Of a stretch of DNA of 64,000 bases, positions 1 to 9,699 are shown one piece after another. A model generated the notes under the pieces. It had not been told where the DNA came from. It made no database searches and saw nothing but the letters and a program-made list of their open reading frames with translations. The stretch covers positions 160,387 through 224,386 of the forward strand of contig PADB01000009.1 in assembly GCA_002700365.1 (NCBI GenBank), written 5' to 3'. Source of the stretch: Kordiimonas sp. (GTDB lineage: Bacteria; Pseudomonadota; Alphaproteobacteria; Sphingomonadales; Emcibacteraceae). How positions within the stretch are numbered: position 1 is the stretch's first letter; every line of letters begins with the position of its first letter. A program made the translations under genes and the position numbers.

Positions 1-1
1 C

Positions 2-3000
2 AGCCAACTCCCTTTGCGGGAATATCCTGACGTCAATCCGCCGATTGTTTCAGTGGAAACAAAATATACCGGTGCAGCCGCAGCAATTGTCGAAACCAAA
101 ATCACACAAGTATTAGAAGACCGTATTTCCGGCATCGAAGGCATTAAGACCATTGATTCCAAAAGCCGCGATGGCCTCTCTTCCATCACGATTGAATTCA
201 CTCTGTCCCGTGACATTGACGCGGCCGCCAATGATGTACGCGAACGCCTTTCACGTGTCCTCGGGAACCTCCCGGATGAGGCTGACGCCCCTGAAATTTT
301 CAAAGTCGATTCAAATACCAGCGTTATTTTATGGCTCAATCTCGCCAGCGACACCTTAAACCCTATGGCTCTTGCTGATTTTGCGCGCCGCAACCTTGTT
401 GACCGTTTATCCGTAATTGATGGTGTGGCCCGGGTGCGTGTTGGTACATCGCGGGATTATGCCATGCGGATATGGTTGGACCGGACCGCACTCGCGGCCC
501 GCAACCTGACGGTAAATGATGTAGAAAATGTCCTGCGCCGTGAAAATGTTGAATTACCCGCCGGGCGTGTCGAATCCATTACACGCGAATTCACTGTCCG
601 TGTCAGCCGCAGCTATAACAGCGCCGATGACTTCGCGGCAATGGTGATAAGCGAATCTCCGGACGGCCACCTCACCCGTCTTGGCGATGTTGCACAAGTC
701 GAAATTGGCGCGGGAGACTACCGCAGCGAAATGCGTGGTAATGGCGAACTGATGCTGGGGCTTGGGATCGTGAAACAGTCCCGTGCAAACACATTGGCTG
801 TAACCCGTGCTGTCAAAAAAGAAGTCACGGAAATCAACAAAACGCTGCCCGATGGTATCGTCCTGCATAATAGCTATGACACGTCTATTTTCATCGACCA
901 GGCCATCGATGAAGTCTACAAAACGTTATTTATTGCCGGCCTATTGGTCGTCATCGTCATCTACCTGTTCCTCGGCAATGCCCGCGCGATGCTCATCCCG
1001 GCGGTTACTGTACCTGTTTCTATCATTTCAGCTTTCATCTTCCTTTACATTGCCGACTTTTCCATCAACCTTCTGACCCTGCTGGCGATGGTACTGTCCA
1101 TTGGCCTGGTGGTTGACGATGCAATTTTGGTGCTGGAAAATATCTATCGGCGCATTGAATCAGGCGAACCCCCATTGGTCGCCGCCCATCACGGCGCACG
1201 ACAGGTCGGCTTCGCGGTTATCGCCACAACTATCGTACTCATCTCCGTATTTGTGCCGATTATATTTATTGAAGGAAATACAGGCCGCCTGTTTACAGAG
1301 TTTGCCATGGCCATGGCGGCGGCGGTTGCCTTTTCATCACTTGTGGCACTCACCCTTGCGCCCATGCTTTGTTCTAAACTTTTACGCAAACGTGACCGTA
1401 ATGGGCGTTTCGGACAAATCGTAGACCGGCTATTTCAACGTTTTGAAGGCCAATACGAAGCATCACTTCACCGTATCACGCGACACCCACTCCTGCTATC
1501 TGGTCTGCTTCTGGCCATACTTGTTGGCAGCTGGTTTCTATTTACCCTGCTTCCGGCGGAATTTGCCCCCAAAGAAGACCGCGGTTCCTTTGCCGTGATT
1601 GTCTCCGCACCGGAAGGGACCGGATACGATGCGATGCAGGACAATATGCGGGATATTGAACAGGATCTGCTACCTTTGGTCGAACGTCAGGATGCCAATC
1701 GTATTCTGGTGCGCGTCCCCGGTTCTTTTGGTTCCACCGACCTGGTCAATAGCGGCATTAGCTTCGTCCTGTTGGATCATTGGGATAACCGCGACAAATC
1801 CGCGTGGGATATCATGGGGGAACTTAGCGGTAAATTTGCAAAGCACCCCGAAGTCCGTGCGTTCCCTGTGATGCGACAGGGCCTTTCGCGCGGTTATGGC
1901 AAACCTGTACAGTTCGTCTTACAGGGTAATGACTATGAACAATTGGCAAAATGGCGTGACCACCTTATTCGCAAGGCCTCAGAAAATCCTAATCTGATTG
2001 CCCTTGATAGCGATTATAAAGAAACAAAACCCCAACTTGTTGTGGATATTAACCGCAACCGCGCCGCTGATCTTGGGGTTTCCCTGCAAAATATTGGTCG
2101 CACACTGGAAACGCTGCTGGGGTCACGTAAGGTTACCACCTATATCGACCGCGGCGAAGAATATGACGTCATCCTCGAAGCGCGCAAAGGATCACACCAA
2201 ACGCCCGGGGACCTTTCAAACATCTACGTCCGTTCCGAAAGAAGTGGGGAACTTATCCCGTTATCTAATCTTGTCACCACCCGCGAAGTCGCAACTGCCG
2301 CAACTCTGAACCGTTATAACCGTATGCGTGCGATCACGATCGATGCCTTGGTCGTGGGTAACTATACGGTGGGTGATGCCCTGGCCTACCTGGAAGATAT
2401 CGTCGCCAATGAAATGCCCAATGAAGTCAGCTACGACTATAAAGGGGAATCTCTGGACTTTAAGGAAAGCGGTCAATCGGTCGCCTTCGTATTTGTTCTG
2501 GCACTGATTGTCGTCTATCTGGTACTGGCCGCTCAGTTTGAAAGCTTTCGCCACCCCCTGATCATTATGTTAACAGTGCCCCTTGCCATCGCCGGTGCCT
2601 TTATCGGCCTTTACCTCACCGGGCAAACCCTGAATATTTACAGCCAAATTGCACTGATTATGCTAATCGGTCTTGCAGCAAAGAACGGTATTTTAATTGT
2701 TGAATTTGCCAACCAGCTCCGAGACAAGGGGGTAGAATTCAGTGAGGCTATTCATCATGCGGCGGCCCTGCGTCTACGCCCTATTATCATGACCGCCATC
2801 ACCACCATCATGGGTGCCATGGCCCTGATCTTCAGTTCCGGGGCGGGCGCAGAAACCCGTTATGTCATTGGTGTTGTGGTCATCTCAGGTGTATTGGCCG
2901 CGACATTCCTGACGCTGTATATTGTGCCCACCGCGTATCTCCTGATTGCCCGGGGGACAGGCTCCCCACAGGCAACACAACAAACACGCGAACGACAGGA

Positions 3001-3028
3001 AAAAGAATTGAACCGGGACATTACCTAA
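2..3028 (+). CDS. RND multidrug efflux permease (AcrB/MdtB-like), 5'-truncated by window edge
   Basis: Inner-membrane resistance-nodulation-division (HAE-1) permease that would export drugs or other hydrophobic compounds with a periplasmic adaptor and an outer-membrane channel. The reading frame is open from the first bases, so about 25-30 N-terminal residues (first membrane helix) lie outside the window; roughly 1008 residues are visible against a usual 1020-1050. The proton-relay signatures are present: the double aspartate in VVDDAILV (about visible residues 368-369, TM4) and the lysine in AAKNGILI (about residue 888, TM10). The N-terminal EYPDVNPP motif and the two large periplasmic loops are normal for the family. 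Adaptor and outer-membrane genes are not visible and may lie to the left. The exact substrate cannot be read from the sequence. Confidence 0.96.
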   Translation, partial: SQLPLREYPDVNPPIVSVETKYTGAAAAIVETKITQVLEDRISGIEGIKTIDSKSRDGLSSITIEFTLSRDIDAAANDVRERLSRVLGNLPDEADAPEIFKVDSNTSVILWLNLASDTLNPMALADFARRNLVDRLSVIDGVARVRVGTSRDYAMRIWLDRTALAARNLTVNDVENVLRRENVELPAGRVESITREFTVRVSRSYNSADDFAAMVISESPDGHLTRLGDVAQVEIGAGDYRSEMRGNGELMLGLGIVKQSRANTLAVTRAVKKEVTEINKTLPDGIVLHNSYDTSIFIDQAIDEVYKTLFIAGLLVVIVIYLFLGNARAMLIPAVTVPVSIISAFIFLYIADFSINLLTLLAMVLSIGLVVDDAILVLENIYRRIESGEPPLVAAHHGARQVGFAVIATTIVLISVFVPIIFIEGNTGRLFTEFAMAMAAAVAFSSLVALTLAPMLCSKLLRKRDRNGRFGQIVDRLFQRFEGQYEASLHRITRHPLLLSGLLLAILVGSWFLFTLLPAEFAPKEDRGSFAVIVSAPEGTGYDAMQDNMRDIEQDLLPLVERQDANRILVRVPGSFGSTDLVNSGISFVLLDHWDNRDKSAWDIMGELSGKFAKHPEVRAFPVMRQGLSRGYGKPVQFVLQGNDYEQLAKWRDHLIRKASENPNLIALDSDYKETKPQLVVDINRNRAADLGVSLQNIGRTLETLLGSRKVTTYIDRGEEYDVILEARKGSHQTPGDLSNIYVRSERSGELIPLSNLVTTREVATAATLNRYNRMRAITIDALVVGNYTVGDALAYLEDIVANEMPNEVSYDYKGESLDFKESGQSVAFVFVLALIVVYLVLAAQFESFRHPLIIMLTVPLAIAGAFIGLYLTGQTLNIYSQIALIMLIGLAAKNGILIVEFANQLRDKGVEFSEAIHHAAALRLRPIIMTAITTIMGAMALIFSSGAGAETRYVIGVVVISGVLAATFLTLYIVPTAYLLIARGTGSPQATQQTRERQEKELNRDIT

Positions 3029-3037
3029 GTCCCGGTT
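3011..3037 (+). terminator. Perfect 9-bp hairpin spanning the RND stop codon
   Basis: AACCGGGAC (3011-3019) and GTCCCGGTT (3029-3037) are exact inverted copies separated by 9 bases that contain the TAA stop. No T-run follows, so this is either a weak or factor-assisted terminator, or a 3'-end stabilising hairpin between two convergent genes. Confidence 0.5.
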
Positions 3038-3098
3038 GCGATATCCCCATAATATCAAAAGTGTCTTTTCAGAATTGATGCAGGCCGAAAAACAAAAT

Positions 3099-4076
3099 TT
3101 ACGGCACCCGGCGTATATGGTGTCCGCGATGGCGCAGCATTTCAATCAGGCTATCTTCGCCCGCCAGATGCGCCGCCCCCACAACGACAAAAGCATGAGC
3201 CCCGTTCTGAATTAATTCTTCTATCTGTTCAACCCAGGCACGGTTGCGATCCACCAAAAGAACCTGATAAACCCTGCGCTGTTCTTGCATGGGTTTTAAA
3301 ATCACATCTTCAATACGCCGCAGATCACCACTGCCCCATGCCGCTTCCATTCGGTCAACAACATTATCAATGTCGCCTAATTGCGCCAACGTATCTTTCA
3401 GCATTTCTTCTTGTACCGCAGGCGCATAATTTGACATGGCCTGCATTTGTTGCAATGGTCGCTCCAATCCGCGCAAACCCTTTTGGGCCTGCCTTGCTTC
3501 CTTCATCAACACGGCTTCCACGCCGTTATTCTGACTAAGCCCTAATTTCTGTACTGCTTGCACACTCAGCAACATGGATACATACCAAGGGCGAAGCGCA
3601 TTTATCGCCGCTCCCGGGATCCCATGGCCCTCTGCCATACTGACAACCTCTGCGAATAGATCTGATGAAATATTCCTTTGTAAGGTTTCACCAGCTGGAT
3701 ATAGTCCATGTGCTGCAATGAAATGACGTATTTCACGTTGCGCGCCTTCATCTATCACCGTTTCCATCACCAGCATATCTGCGGTGGAAAACGCCTTGCG
3801 CAATGATGACCTGTACCAATCCACACCAGAACGCAACATATGCACGGACCCAAACAAATATATGTCGCTCTTGGCAGAATCAATTTTCCACAGGGCTGGG
3901 CGAACCTCAGCCTTTTCTATAATTGTCTGCGGGCCAATTTCTGCGGCAACACCGGAGGCTAATGGGCATAACAACACCGCAAGCCCTAAGACGAACCCAC
4001 AGACATAGTTTTTAAAGCTCTTGTATTTCAATATGTTAATCACAATAAGACCATTTCCAATATCGTTATGCCCCAT
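3099..4076 (-). CDS. TraB/GumN-family protein (exported)
   Basis: A 325-residue TraB/GumN-family (PF01963-type) protein; members share a fold proposed to be metal-dependent hydrolytic, but function is unproven for most. Visible are an N-terminal signal-like hydrophobic segment (KNYVCGFVLGLAVLLCPLAS, ending near an Ala-Ala junction), the first family motif LFGSVHML, and the C-terminal motif VVVGAAHLAGEDSLIEML, which includes the characteristic GAAHL histidine. I chose the ATG at 4076; an upstream GTG at 4142 extends the frame but has no ribosome-binding site and pushes the signal peptide inward. It converges on the RND gene and diverges from rpmI. Confidence 0.8.
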   Translation of the reverse strand: MGHNDIGNGLIVINILKYKSFKNYVCGFVLGLAVLLCPLASGVAAEIGPQTIIEKAEVRPALWKIDSAKSDIYLFGSVHMLRSGVDWYRSSLRKAFSTADMLVMETVIDEGAQREIRHFIAAHGLYPAGETLQRNISSDLFAEVVSMAEGHGIPGAAINALRPWYVSMLLSVQAVQKLGLSQNNGVEAVLMKEARQAQKGLRGLERPLQQMQAMSNYAPAVQEEMLKDTLAQLGDIDNVVDRMEAAWGSGDLRRIEDVILKPMQEQRRVYQVLLVDRNRAWVEQIEELIQNGAHAFVVVGAAHLAGEDSLIEMLRHRGHHIRRVP

Positions 4077-4268
4077 AATGATGTCTTCTTTATCACACCC
4101 CGCAACACAAAAGGCATTTTTCCGCTGTCGGGGGACTTGCACAACAGATCAGTTCAGAGTATAACCCTGCGCTCACTGGCAGTATGGCTCGCAAGGGCAT
4201 GCCTCGCTGCCAGAAAAAGCTTCCAAAAGCTTATGGATCAACATTTAAGAACACGTTAGGAAAGCTAA

Positions 4269-4466
4269 ATGCCCAAGCTAAAAACGAAAAGCGGCGCCAA
4301 AAAACGCTTCAACCTTACTTCTAAGGGGAAAGTACGCGCAGGCCAGGCTGGTAAGCAGCACGGCATGATTAAACGCACAAACAAACAAATTCGTAATCAG
4401 CGCGGAACCACAGTTCTCTGTGATGCTGATGCACGTATTGTTAAAAAATTCCTCCCCTACGGTTAA
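4269..4466 (+). CDS. rpmI: 50S ribosomal protein L35
   Basis: A 65-residue, strongly basic protein starting [14 protein letters not shown], the conserved L35 N-terminus. It folds into the large ribosomal subunit. An AGGAAAG ribosome-binding site precedes the ATG. It is 12 bp upstream of rplT, in the conserved rpmI-rplT-pheS-pheT order. Confidence 0.98.
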   Translation: MPKLKTKSGAKKRFNLTSKGKVRAGQAGKQHGMIKRTNKQIRNQRGTTVLCDADARIVKKFLPYG

Positions 4467-4478
4467 GGAGAACAGAAA

Positions 4479-4838
4479 ATGGCACGTGTAAAACGCGGGA
4501 CTACAACACACGCCCGTCACAAAAAAGTTATTGATGCCGCCGCTGGTTACCGCGGTCGTCGTAAAAATACATTCCGCACTGCGGTTCAGGCTGTTGAAAA
4601 GGCCGGTCAATACGCATATCGCGACCGTCGCGTTCGCAAGCGTCAATTCCGGGCGCTATGGATTCAGCGGATTAATGCGGCAACACGCCTGCATGACATG
4701 ACGTACTCCCGTTTCATGAACGGCCTCAGCAAGGCAGGTATTGAGCTGGATCGTAAAGTTTTGGCAGATATCGCCGTACGCGAACCTGAAGCCTTTAAAG
4801 CATTGGTGGAACAGGCACAGGCCGCATTGGCTGCCTAA
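4479..4838 (+). CDS. rplT: 50S ribosomal protein L20
   Basis: A 119-residue basic protein of normal L20 length, beginning [16 protein letters not shown] and containing the conserved [12 protein letters not shown] segment. L20 binds 23S rRNA early in large-subunit assembly. AAGGAG lies just upstream of the ATG. In several bacteria L20 also controls its own operon through its mRNA; nothing in the short leader here proves that. A strong hairpin with a T-run follows before pheS. Confidence 0.98.
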   Translation: MARVKRGTTTHARHKKVIDAAAGYRGRRKNTFRTAVQAVEKAGQYAYRDRRVRKRQFRALWIQRINAATRLHDMTYSRFMNGLSKAGIELDRKVLADIAVREPEAFKALVEQAQAALAA

Positions 4839-4902
4839 AGCGGCCAAAGCAGCCCGGTAACGCGCCTTACGCGCTGACTGCGGGCCCAAACCGAATTCGA
4901 AA

Positions 4903-4932
4903 GGGGGCCTGTCCATGGACAAGCCCCCTTTT
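4903..4932 (+). terminator. Terminator or attenuator between rplT and pheS
   Basis: GGGGGC (4903-4908) pairs with GCCCCC (4923-4928). The interior TGTCC/GGACA extends the stem, and TTTT follows. It sits about 45 bp upstream of the pheS ATG. It could simply end rpmI-rplT transcripts or act as an attenuator for pheST; no Phe-rich leader peptide was seen. Confidence 0.75.
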
Positions 4933-4975
4933 ATATGACCACTGATAAAGACCACTTTTCCGATCGGATAACAGG

Positions 4976-6049
4976 ATGGAAGATCTCCAGGTGCTGGAAC
5001 AGGAACTGACCGCAACCGTAAACGCGGCCAATGATCTTAACAGTCTCGAAGATATCAGAGTAGCAGCCTTAGGTAAAAAAGGCCGTGTCAGCTTGATGAT
5101 GCGTGAACTGGGTAAAATGACCCCGGAACAACGCCAGGAATTCGGCCCTGCTCTGAACGGCCTAAAAACCCGGCTTCTCGACCGTATCGCCGATCGAAAA
5201 AACGAAATGGAGGCGGCCGCATTGGACGCCCGGCTTCAGGCGGAAAAAATCGACATTACGCTGCCCGGCCCTGCAGAAGTCCAAGGTAGCATCCACCCGA
5301 TTTCACAGGTCATTGACGAAGTTACCGAAATTTTTGCGGAAATGGGTTTTGCCGTCGCTGAAGGTCCGGATATCGAAGAAGATTTTTATAACTTCACCGC
5401 TTTGAATATTCCGGCGGAACACCCTGCACGACAAATGCACGACACATTTTATTTCCCGGAAGACGAAGACGGCAACCGCAAAGTCTTACGCACTCATACA
5501 TCCCCCGTGCAAATTCGCACCATGATGTCCTCACCGCCCCCCCATCGTATCATCGCGCCGGGCCGAACATTCCGCTGTGATTCAGACGCCACCCATACAC
5601 CCATGTTTCATCAGGTCGAAGCCTTGGTCATTGATAAAGATATTCATATGGGTCACCTGAAAGGAACACTGGAAGCCTTTATTAAGGCGTTCTTTGAAGT
5701 TAATAACGTCACCATGCGTTTCCGCCCCAGTTATTTTCCTTTCACAGAGCCTTCAGCCGAGGTGGATATTGGCTGCGATTTTAAGGCCGGTGAAATTAAG
5801 ATCGGTGAAGGCGATGATTGGCTGGAAATTCTCGGTTGCGGCATGGTCAATCCTCGCGTTTTGGAAAATGTTGGTATCGACCCTAATGAATATCAGGGCT
5901 TTGCCTTTGGCGTTGGTATTGATCGTATTGCCATGCTCAAATACGGCATTCCCGATCTGCGCGCCTTTTTTGATGCCGACTTACGCTGGCTAAAGCATTA
6001 CGGCTTTGCGGCACTTGATATCCCAACCCTTAGCACCCGGGGGGTATAA
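4976..6049 (+). CDS. pheS: Phenylalanine--tRNA ligase alpha subunit
   Basis: A 357-residue catalytic subunit of the alpha2beta2 cytoplasmic enzyme that charges tRNA-Phe. After an N-terminal coiled-coil region (about residues 1-90) comes the class II core. Motif 2 is visible around [20 protein letters not shown], the Phe-pocket [11 protein letters not shown] is present, and motif 3 [17 protein letters not shown] is near the C-terminus. The ATG at 4976 follows the hairpin terminator, and the gene ends 3 bp before pheT, so the two are translated as a pair. Confidence 0.98.
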   Translation: MEDLQVLEQELTATVNAANDLNSLEDIRVAALGKKGRVSLMMRELGKMTPEQRQEFGPALNGLKTRLLDRIADRKNEMEAAALDARLQAEKIDITLPGPAEVQGSIHPISQVIDEVTEIFAEMGFAVAEGPDIEEDFYNFTALNIPAEHPARQMHDTFYFPEDEDGNRKVLRTHTSPVQIRTMMSSPPPHRIIAPGRTFRCDSDATHTPMFHQVEALVIDKDIHMGHLKGTLEAFIKAFFEVNNVTMRFRPSYFPFTEPSAEVDIGCDFKAGEIKIGEGDDWLEILGCGMVNPRVLENVGIDPNEYQGFAFGVGIDRIAMLKYGIPDLRAFFDADLRWLKHYGFAALDIPTLSTRGV

Positions 6050-6052
6050 GCC

Positions 6053-8458
6053 ATGAAATTCACTTTATCCTGGCTGAAGGACTATCTGGATACGATCGCC
6101 GATCTGGATACTATTCTGGAAAAACTGACCGCGCTTGGGTTAGAAGTAGAAGACGTCACCGATCCGGCTAAGGAAATGGCGAATATCGTCATTGCCGAAG
6201 TCATCAGCGCAGAAAAACACCCCGATGCAGATAAACTACAGGTTTGTCAGGTCAATACGGGGACAGAAACCCTCCAGGTTGTCTGCGGGGCACCTAATGC
6301 CCGTGCTGGCCTGAAGGGTGCCTTTGCCCCCGCCGGGACATATATTGCCAGCCTGGATGTGACTTTACGTAAAACTAAAATCCGTGGTGTTGAATCCAAT
6401 GGCATGATGTGTTCTGAACGGGAATTAGAACTCAGCGATGAACACTCAGGAATCATTGACCTGCCCGAAGACGCATCAGTGGGTACACCGTTTGCCACTT
6501 ATGCGGGGCTTGACGATCCGGTCATTGAAATTGCCATCACACCAAACCGTCAGGATGCACTGGGTGTCTACGGTATTGCCCGTGATATGGCGGCCGCGGG
6601 TCTTGGCACACTGAAATCCCGTCCGGCCACGGATATTCAGGGCAGCTACACAAGTCCCGTCAGCGTCACACTAGACTTTGACGCGGATGCAAAAGACACC
6701 TGTCCACTGTTTGCTGGCCGCTTTATCCGTGGTGTGAAAAACGGCCCCAGCCCCGACTGGCTGCAACGCCGCCTGAAAGCCATTGGTCTGCGCCCGATCT
6801 CCACGCTGGTGGATATCACCAATTATCTCACCTATGACCAGGCCCGCCCGCTGCATGTTTATGACGCGGCCAAACTCAATGGTGGTATTACCGTGCGCAA
6901 AAGTGTCGCTGGTGAGAAATTTACCGCACTGGACGATGTGGAATACACGCTGGACGATACCGCCTGTGTCATCGCCGATGACAACCGCGTGCTTGGTCTC
7001 GGGGGCATTATTGGTGGTCTGGACTCCGGATGCACAGAAGACACGGTTGATGTCTTTGTTGAATCGGCCTTTTTTGATCCGATCCGCACCGCCATGACCG
7101 GTCGTAAGCTCAGCATCGATTCAGATGCCCGCTATCGTTTCGAACGTGGTGTTGACCCTGAATATACCCTAGGCGGCCTGGATCAGGCCTGTCAGATAAT
7201 CCTCGACCTTTGTGGTGGCGAAGCCAGTGAAATGGTTGTCGCCGGTGATATCCCTAACCTGCGCAAAGACATCACATTGCGCGCCGGTCGCGTAAATGCA
7301 CTGGGCGGCATTGATGTGCCCATGCAGGAATGCGCTGATATCCTGACCACACTGGGCTTTGATGTGACCCCTGCCGGTGATGACCTCACCGTCACCGCGC
7401 CAAGCTGGCGTAATGACATCGACGGCGAAGCCGATCTGGTCGAAGAAGTCCTGCGAATTTATGGCTATGATAATATCCCTGCCGTGCCACTCCCCGAACA
7501 ATTTACTGGTATGAAGCCGGGCCTCAGCCCGATACAGAAACGCACCCGCCTTGCAAAACGTCTCGCTGCTGGCCGTGGCCTGAGCGAGGCTGTCACATGG
7601 TCCTTCCTGCCCCGCGCCCAGGCTGAACTGTTTGGCACTGTCAGCGATAAGACAGTACTAACAAACCCCATCAGTACAGACCTTGACACAATGCGCCCGA
7701 ATTTGTTGCCTAACCTGATCGCGGCTATTGGTCGCAACGTGGACCGCGGCTTCAAGAATATTGGCCTGTTCGAGGCCGCCGCCCAATATGGCAGTGATGA
7801 CCCGGCAGATCAGATCCGCATGCTCAGCGCAGTCCGTCGCGGTGCAGTGGCTGACCGTCATTGGGAAGGTACCCCACGCCCCTATGACACCTACAGCGTA
7901 CGTGAAGATGCTCTTGCTCTTCTGGCGGGCCTTGGTGCCAATCCCGCAAGTGTGCAAATCACAGCCAATGCCGCGGACTGGTATCACCCGGGCCGTTCTG
8001 GAGCCATACAACTCGGCCCGAAAAACACATTAGCGTATTTTGGGGAAGTCCATCCCCGGCTGCTTCAGGCCATGGACGTAAAAGGCCCCCTCTTCGCTTT
8101 TGAAATCTTTCTGGAAAACATCCCCTTACCAAAAGGCAAACCGTCCACCAACCGCGGCCCAATGAAAGCTTCCGATTTTCAGGCTGTCGACCGTGATTTT
8201 GCCTTTATCGTAGATCAGAACTGCCCTGCGGGCGATCTTGTCCGCGCGATTGCCAAAGCAGACAAAAAACTGATCGAAGACATCACAATCTTTGATCTGT
8301 ACACTGGTCCCGGGGTTGATGAAGATAAAAAGTCTGTCGCGCTAAGTGTCAGATTACAGGCTATGGACCGCACCCTGACGGATAAGGAAATTGAGGCTTT
8401 CTCTGAAAAAGCCATTGCGGAAGTGGCCAAAGCAACGGGTGGCACCCTGCGCCAATAA
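6053..8458 (+). CDS. pheT: Phenylalanine--tRNA ligase beta subunit
   Basis: An 801-residue beta subunit, the normal bacterial length. Domains run in the expected order: N-terminal B1/EMAP-like tRNA-binding OB domain (about 40-150, with VCGAPNARAGLKGAFAPAG), B3/B4 editing region in the middle, B5 region, catalytic-like B6-B7, and the C-terminal anticodon-binding FDX-ACB domain (about 705-801, with DRDFAFIVD). It pairs with PheS immediately upstream and provides editing of mischarged Tyr-tRNA. A strong rho-independent terminator follows. Confidence 0.98.
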   Translation: MKFTLSWLKDYLDTIADLDTILEKLTALGLEVEDVTDPAKEMANIVIAEVISAEKHPDADKLQVCQVNTGTETLQVVCGAPNARAGLKGAFAPAGTYIASLDVTLRKTKIRGVESNGMMCSERELELSDEHSGIIDLPEDASVGTPFATYAGLDDPVIEIAITPNRQDALGVYGIARDMAAAGLGTLKSRPATDIQGSYTSPVSVTLDFDADAKDTCPLFAGRFIRGVKNGPSPDWLQRRLKAIGLRPISTLVDITNYLTYDQARPLHVYDAAKLNGGITVRKSVAGEKFTALDDVEYTLDDTACVIADDNRVLGLGGIIGGLDSGCTEDTVDVFVESAFFDPIRTAMTGRKLSIDSDARYRFERGVDPEYTLGGLDQACQIILDLCGGEASEMVVAGDIPNLRKDITLRAGRVNALGGIDVPMQECADILTTLGFDVTPAGDDLTVTAPSWRNDIDGEADLVEEVLRIYGYDNIPAVPLPEQFTGMKPGLSPIQKRTRLAKRLAAGRGLSEAVTWSFLPRAQAELFGTVSDKTVLTNPISTDLDTMRPNLLPNLIAAIGRNVDRGFKNIGLFEAAAQYGSDDPADQIRMLSAVRRGAVADRHWEGTPRPYDTYSVREDALALLAGLGANPASVQITANAADWYHPGRSGAIQLGPKNTLAYFGEVHPRLLQAMDVKGPLFAFEIFLENIPLPKGKPSTNRGPMKASDFQAVDRDFAFIVDQNCPAGDLVRAIAKADKKLIEDITIFDLYTGPGVDEDKKSVALSVRLQAMDRTLTDKEIEAFSEKAIAEVAKATGGTLRQ

Positions 8459-8480
8459 CACTTCCCTATATATGAGAATG

Positions 8481-8509
8481 AAAAAGCCCCTGATCAGGGG
8501 CTTTTTTTA
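8481..8509 (+). terminator. Rho-independent terminator of pheST
   Basis: The AAAAAGCCCC arm pairs with GGGGCTTTTT around TGATCA, followed by a T-run. It lies 22 bp after the pheT stop. Confidence 0.92.
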
Positions 8510-8642
8510 TACGCACTTATCATTATTATACAGTAATTAATTGTAATTAATGATCTTTACCATTTATCAAGTTTGTTATTGTAGCGTTCTCACACGGGAA
8601 CATGACCATATAATAAAGAGATGATCCTAAAAGGTCAGCACA

Positions 8643-9644
8643 GTGGATATGGCGACAACAGAAAAGGTCAAGATCCCCCTGAAATGGCGTCTTAAAGCCT
8701 GGTGGGAGGGATACGACATTGAAGAATTAAAAGCGCGCATACGTGATCGTATGCTCCTAAGTGACGATCCCCATGGCGTGGGGGCCGGCACCTCTTCTGA
8801 GTTTGATACCCGTGACGATGAAACACTAATTACCAGCGATAAAAAGGTCGTTCGCCTTCCCTGGGATGACGCACGCATGGAAATTGCCCAGTTAATCTGG
8901 GGAGACGGTTATTGTGGCCCCGGGGGCCCAGATCATATTATCGCCATGTCTAAGCTATTGGCCATGTCACCTAAAATGAGCGCTGTTGTCATTGGGGCAG
9001 GCCTTGGTGGACCTGCGCGGGCCTTGGCACAGGAGTTTGGGGTCTGGATCACGGGTTACGAAGCGGCAGAGCCCTTGGCCATTAAAGGCATGGAATTATC
9101 TACCATGGCCGGATTGCAAAAAAAGGCCCCAATCACACATTTTGATCCGGCAAGTTCGGAAACATTTGAACGCACTTTTGATCGCGCTTTTTCAAAAGAA
9201 GCCAGCTTTACCGTCGAAGACAAAGCAGGATTGTATAAAAATGTCGAACATAATCTGAAGAAAGACGGCCTGTTTCTAATCTCTGATTATGTATTGTCTG
9301 ATGATAGCCTCATAGACAATGGCGATGTGAAAGATTGGATTGCCCAAGAACCCTTAAAACCGCATCCGTGTTCTCATCAAACCATGGAACAAGATTTGAA
9401 AGATGCCGGATTTGTTATCCGTGTGAATGAAGATATCACCGATATGTATATGAATATGATATCGCAGGCATGGGCGGGGGCCGATAAAGTCATAGCAAAA
9501 TTGGCTGAAGATGGCCCGGATTCACGGAATGTCATCGATACATTGCTCCGCGAGGCGGAATTTTGGACCCGCCGCACGCGCCTGATGGAACAGGGACACC
9601 TCAAGGTATGGCGCTTTTTGGCCAGTAAGCCGACCGTAATCTGA
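8643..9644 (+). CDS. SAM-dependent methyltransferase, substrate unknown
   Basis: A 333-residue protein with a class I methyltransferase core. The glycine-rich motif I is seen in VVIGAGLGGPARALAQEFG (about residues 117-135), followed by an acidic residue after the next strand (WITGYEAAEP). The N-terminal ~90 residues are charged and have no recognised domain. The start is GTG at 8643, or ATG at 8649 two codons later; AAAAGG lies about 8 bp before the GTG. A TATAAT-like box is at 8609-8614, and an AT-rich inverted repeat (ATTAATT-GT-AATTAAT, 8536-8551) lies further upstream. The substrate cannot be inferred from context between pheT and lepA. Confidence 0.8.
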   Translation: MDMATTEKVKIPLKWRLKAWWEGYDIEELKARIRDRMLLSDDPHGVGAGTSSEFDTRDDETLITSDKKVVRLPWDDARMEIAQLIWGDGYCGPGGPDHIIAMSKLLAMSPKMSAVVIGAGLGGPARALAQEFGVWITGYEAAEPLAIKGMELSTMAGLQKKAPITHFDPASSETFERTFDRAFSKEASFTVEDKAGLYKNVEHNLKKDGLFLISDYVLSDDSLIDNGDVKDWIAQEPLKPHPCSHQTMEQDLKDAGFVIRVNEDITDMYMNMISQAWAGADKVIAKLAEDGPDSRNVIDTLLREAEFWTRRTRLMEQGHLKVWRFLASKPTVI

Positions 9645-9699
9645 TCACCATTATTTTTTCAGACTTGGCAGCATCGCACCGCAATGATAAAAGCGGCGC

